Source: Quatrionicoccus australiensis (GTDB lineage: Bacteria > Pseudomonadota > Gammaproteobacteria > Burkholderiales > Rhodocyclaceae). From it: a stretch of DNA of 64,000 nt. Position 1 is the first letter of the stretch, and every line of letters begins with the position of its first letter. The translations under genes and the position numbers were made by a program. The notes under the pieces were generated by a model that was not told the origin of the DNA, did not search any database, and saw nothing but the letters and a program-made list of their open reading frames with translations. Location: the NCBI RefSeq assembly GCF_020510525.1, contig NZ_CP075188.1, forward strand, positions 2,790,001 through 2,854,000, in the 5' to 3' direction. Below are positions 61,403 to 64,000 of the stretch, piece by piece.

Positions 61403-61941
61403 TTGTGGGCTCCCGGAATGTTCTTGGTCGGATGGAAGTGGGCGTAGGCGCGGTAGATGGCACAGATCATCATCAGGAACAGGCCGGGCACGAGCAGCGC
61501 GGTCGGAATCCACAGCGGCAGCGAGACCAGGGTCGTCACTTCTTCCGATTCGTAGGTGGCAATCGCCGACAGGATGGTGCGCCAGACGAGAATGCCGGAG
61601 ACGATGGCAAAGAGGACTTCGGCCACGCCATCGATCGGGCGCTTCAGTGAATCACGCATGTTCTCGGTGAAAAAATCGACCTTGATGTGCTCGCCGAGCA
61701 GCGTGCAGTACGGCAGGAAGGCCGTGGCTGCAACGGCCGTCCCGGCCTGCATCAGCTCGATATCGCCATTGACCGAGCCGAAACCCAGCTTGCGGCCGAT
61801 GATCGACACCAGCGACATCGCGATCAGGGCGATGAACAGCATGCCGCCCGAAATCGCCATCGCCTTGCCCGCCAGGATCAGCCAGTGCTCTGCCCTGTCG
61901 TGTTCCACCAGATCGTGGGGCATCCCCATCGGATCATGCAT
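61399..61941 (-). CDS. dctQ: TRAP transporter small permease DctQ
   Basis: 180 residues with four membrane helices (one from about 25, the last near 145-165), the DctQ layout. It pairs with DctM. It is 28 bp from dctP and overlaps dctM by 4 bp, giving a complete dctPQM cassette in one transcript with the hpa genes. Confidence 0.9.
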   Translation of the reverse strand: MHDPMGMPHDLVEHDRAEHWLILAGKAMAISGGMLFIALIAMSLVSIIGRKLGFGSVNGDIELMQAGTAVAATAFLPYCTLLGEHIKVDFFTENMRDSLKRPIDGVAEVLFAIVSGILVWRTILSAIATYESEEVTTLVSLPLWIPTALLVPGLFLMMICAIYRAYAHFHPTKNIPGAHK

Positions 61942-61969
61942 GATTCACCTCTTCCCTGTTTCGTCTTTG

Positions 61970-62989
61970 TTACTTGTTGGTGCCGGTCAGTTCGCGGGCA
62001 GAGGCAATCAGCTTCTTGCCGTCCAGACCCTTCTCGGCAACCTGCTTCGCCCAGTCTTCCTCGACGCTGTCGGTCGCCTGCTTCATGGCAGCAACCTGGG
62101 TCGCGCTGAAATTGGTGATCTTGTCGCCCTGGGCGGCAATGCGCTTGCGGGTATCGGCAGCCACTTCGTCAAACATCGCGCCGAACTTGGCGACCATGAC
62201 TTCGCCGGTCGTCTTGTCGACAATGGCCTTCAGGTCAGCCGGCAGGCCGTCGTACTTCTGCTTGTTCATCAGCACGGTGAGCACGGTGGCGGTCGGGTGA
62301 GCGACGCCGGGGGCCGGCTGGGCGTGGAACTTGGTGACTTCGGAAAGCTTGGTCGGGTAGACCAGCTCCCAGGCGCCGAGCGAACCGTCGACGACGCCCT
62401 TGGCAATGGCTTCAGTGACCTGGGCCGGCGGCATGGCCACCGGCTGACCGCCGAGTGCGGCCAGGGTCTTGGCGCCAACGCGCGTCGAGGTGCGCAGCTT
62501 CATGCCGGAAAAGCCGGTCAGGCCAAGAATTTCCTTTTTCGAGGTGTGCACCGCCTGACCGCCGTCGGTATGGAAAGCCAGCACCTTGTAGGCAGCAAAT
62601 TCCTGCTGCGCGTTCTGCTGGTAGTACTTCCACAGCGCCTTGGAGGAGCTGGTCGCGTCCTTGACCATGAACGGCAGTTCGAAAGCTTCGATGGCCGGGA
62701 AGCGGCCGGCCGAGTAACCCGGACCGGTCCACACCACGTCGGCAACGCCGTTCTTGACCTGGTCGGCGAGCTGGGCCGGCGTACCGCCCAGTTGCATGGC
62801 CGGGTAGAACTGGCAGGCGATGCGGCCGTTCGACTGTTTCTTCATGTCGTCGCACCAGGGCTGCAGCACCTTCTGCTGGGTCGGCGCAGCCGACGGCAGG
62901 AAGTGGGCGATCTTGAAGGTGACTTCCTGGGCCATGGCCGGCAGCGAAACAGCCAGCGCACCGAGAACTGCGAAGTTGCGATAGTTCAT
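61970..62989 (-). CDS. dctP: TRAP solute-binding protein DctP
   Basis: 339 residues: signal peptide (cut after PAMA), then the DctP fold: FKIAHFLPSAAPTQQKVLQPWCDD, the conserved Arg region GMKLRTSTRVGAKT, PPAQVTEAIAKGVVDGSLGAWE. The ligand is most likely an aromatic or dicarboxylic acid that feeds the hpa pathway; identity not visible. GAGGAGATAAC precedes the ATG. First gene of the operon, 58 bp behind a good promoter. Confidence 0.9.
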   Translation of the reverse strand: MNYRNFAVLGALAVSLPAMAQEVTFKIAHFLPSAAPTQQKVLQPWCDDMKKQSNGRIACQFYPAMQLGGTPAQLADQVKNGVADVVWTGPGYSAGRFPAIEAFELPFMVKDATSSSKALWKYYQQNAQQEFAAYKVLAFHTDGGQAVHTSKKEILGLTGFSGMKLRTSTRVGAKTLAALGGQPVAMPPAQVTEAIAKGVVDGSLGAWELVYPTKLSEVTKFHAQPAPGVAHPTATVLTVLMNKQKYDGLPADLKAIVDKTTGEVMVAKFGAMFDEVAADTRKRIAAQGDKITNFSATQVAAMKQATDSVEEDWAKQVAEKGLDGKKLIASARELTGTNK

Positions 62990-63046
62990 GTTATCTCCTC
63001 GTTTTGGAAAAATGGCCGGGGCCAGATCTTTGTTAATATGTTAGCG

Positions 63047-63075
63047 ATTAAATCACTACGATATTAGTGAGTCAA
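63047..63075 (-). promoter_or_regulatory. Promoter of the dct-hpa operon with built-in operator
   Basis: On the reverse strand TTGACT (63075-63070), a 17-bp spacer and TTTAAT (63052-63047). The inverted repeat TCACTA-N6-TAGTGA (63053-63070) fills the spacer and touches the -35. Bound protein would block polymerase. It lies about 58 bp before dctP. Confidence 0.6.
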
Positions 63076-63108
63076 CATGCTGAGATGAAAATCTTTGAAA
63101 ATATTTTC

Positions 63109-63137
63109 AAAAAAAACCGGCCGCACAAGGCGGCCGG
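63109..63137 (-). terminator. Rho-independent terminator of the aldehyde dehydrogenase gene
   Basis: Stem CCGGCCGC (63117-63124) with GCGGCCGG (63130-63137). On the reverse strand eight T follow. It separates the aldehyde dehydrogenase gene from the dct-hpa promoter. Confidence 0.88.
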
Positions 63138-63194
63138 AAAACTCGCAGAGGAGAGAGAAAACGAACGACAGGCCGGCCCGCAACGGGCGCCGGC

Positions 63195-64000
63195 TCAGGA
63201 CTTCATGATCTTGAGGGTCTGGATCGAGGTGTATTCGGCCAGACCATGGCTGCCGAACTCGACGCCGATGCCGGACTGCTTGACGCCGCCGAAGGGCGCA
63301 TCCGGCTGCACGGCGCCATGCTCGTTCACCCAGGCCGTGCCGCATTCCAGGCGCTGCGCCAGCTCGGCCGCGCGCACCAGGTCGGAGGACCAGATCGAGC
63401 CGCCCAGACCGTTCAGGCTGCGGTTGGCACGGGCAATGACTTCATCGACATCGCTGTACTTGATGACCGGCAACAAGGGGCCGAACGGCTCTTCATCGAC
63501 CAGGCGCGAACCGTCGCTGAGATCGGCGACGATGGTCGGCTCGTAGAAATAGCCCGGCCCGGCGCGACGCTTGCCGCCGCACAGGAAACGGCCGCCACTG
63601 GCACGCGCGTCGGCGGCCAGTTCCTCGACCTTGGCCAGTTGCATGGCATTCTGGATCGGCCCGAGCTGGGTTTCCGGCAGCAGGCCGTCGCCGACCACGG
63701 TCGACGTCGCAATACGGGCCAATTCCGCGCACATTTCCTCGTAGATGCTGGCATGCACGTAGAGGCGCTTGAGGCAGGCGCAGGTCTGGCCATTGTTGTG
63801 AAAGGTGACGCCGAACAGCTTGGGCGCCACCGCCTTGACATCGACGTCGGGCAGCACGATGCCGGCGTCGTTGCCGCCGAGTTCCAGGGTCAGGCGTTTC
63901 AGGTTGCCGGCGCCGGCCGCCATGATCTTGCGCCCGGTCGCCGTCGAGCCGGTAAAGACGATCTTGGCGATACCGGGATGGCTGGCCATGGCCGGGCCGA
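63195..64000 (-). CDS. Aldehyde dehydrogenase, C-terminal part (runs off right edge)
   Basis: About 268 residues are visible. The cofactor loop FTGSTATGRKI, catalytic Glu in LELGGNDAGIV, catalytic Cys in NNGQTCACLKR and EEPFGPLLPV show an active aldehyde dehydrogenase. The frame stays open beyond residue Met at 63989 (Gly-Pro-Ala upstream), so the true start lies outside the window. Substrate unknown; closeness to the hpa operon hints at an aromatic or aliphatic aldehyde. Confidence 0.9.
   Translation of the reverse strand, partial: GPAMASHPGIAKIVFTGSTATGRKIMAAGAGNLKRLTLELGGNDAGIVLPDVDVKAVAPKLFGVTFHNNGQTCACLKRLYVHASIYEEMCAELARIATSTVVGDGLLPETQLGPIQNAMQLAKVEELAADARASGGRFLCGGKRRAGPGYFYEPTIVADLSDGSRLVDEEPFGPLLPVIKYSDVDEVIARANRSLNGLGGSIWSSDLVRAAELAQRLECGTAWVNEHGAVQPDAPFGGVKQSGIGVEFGSHGLAEYTSIQTLKIMKS

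Noticed and set aside
1..64000. CRISPR arrays, tRNA or rRNA genes, insertion-sequence transposases
   Set aside because: No regularly spaced direct repeats, cloverleaf-like gene or transposase motif could be found on either strand by reading.

Overview
The window is about 64 kb of GC-rich DNA from a Gram-negative betaproteobacterium. The best guess is the Rhodocyclales (Azonexus/Dechloromonas type). This rests on a Sec-exported clade II nitrous-oxide reductase cluster, the homoprotocatechuate meta-cleavage genes beside a TRAP transporter, many sensory c-di-GMP and histidine-kinase proteins, and GC-rich codon use. The assignment is inference; there is no rRNA, tRNA or species marker in the window. 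No CRISPR array, prophage or insertion sequence was seen.

Layout. 1-5.7 kb (minus strand): the start of phosphoglucomutase, a membrane GGDEF-EAL protein, folA with a FolB/FolX-like gene, and two tiny coiled-coil/Gln-rich proteins that share a C-terminal signature. 5.9-12.0 kb (plus): a signalling block. It has a histidine-kinase-like protein that lacks its phospho-accepting His, a heme-c-binding (CxxCH) hybrid kinase, a receiver-kinase fusion and a NarL-type regulator. The last three overlap by ATGA junctions. A Crp/Fnr-type regulator follows behind a perfect 14-bp palindrome.

12.9-24.3 kb (minus): a complete clade II nos operon, in transcription order nosZ, nosC1, nosC2, nosB, nosD, nosG, nosH, nosF, nosL, nosY, a TlpA-like thioredoxin and a UbiE/MenG methyltransferase. 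Divergent from nosZ (24.5-29.7 kb, plus) lies an accessory set: a PCuAC copper chaperone, three unrecognised exported proteins, SCO1, another exported protein, a clear MenA prenyltransferase and a BASS transporter. A strong Fnr/Dnr box (TTGATCAAGATCAT) precedes one of the unknown genes, which ties this set to anaerobic respiration. MenA plus UbiE/MenG beside a quinol-dependent NosGH suggests a link to a low-potential quinone.

29.7-33.2 kb: an iron-regulated group (fur, a DUF2325 gene and two small ORFs) led by Fur boxes, then a stand-alone ribosomal protein S4 gene that resembles cyanobacterial/plastid S4. 33.2-50.6 kb: a thioesterase, an ArgD-like aminotransferase, a YkgJ protein, an ECF sigma factor with a small membrane protein, and a metallophosphoesterase. 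Then come a response regulator, a 7TM hybrid kinase and a degenerate-GGDEF protein in one operon, divergent from an autotransporter whose coding sequence carries poly-G tracts. A lipoprotein hydrolase, a GlcG-like protein and three transporter or membrane genes follow.

50.8-64 kb (minus): a catabolic operon read as dctP, dctQ, dctM, hpaG1, hpaG2, hpaE, two tandem hpaD-type dioxygenases, hpaF, hpaH and hpaI. After a large inverted repeat comes gabD. It would take homoprotocatechuate to pyruvate and succinate. Its promoter has an inverted repeat filling the -35/-10 spacer. An aldehyde dehydrogenase gene runs off the right edge. A family of intergenic elements centred on GGTCGACC recurs through the window.
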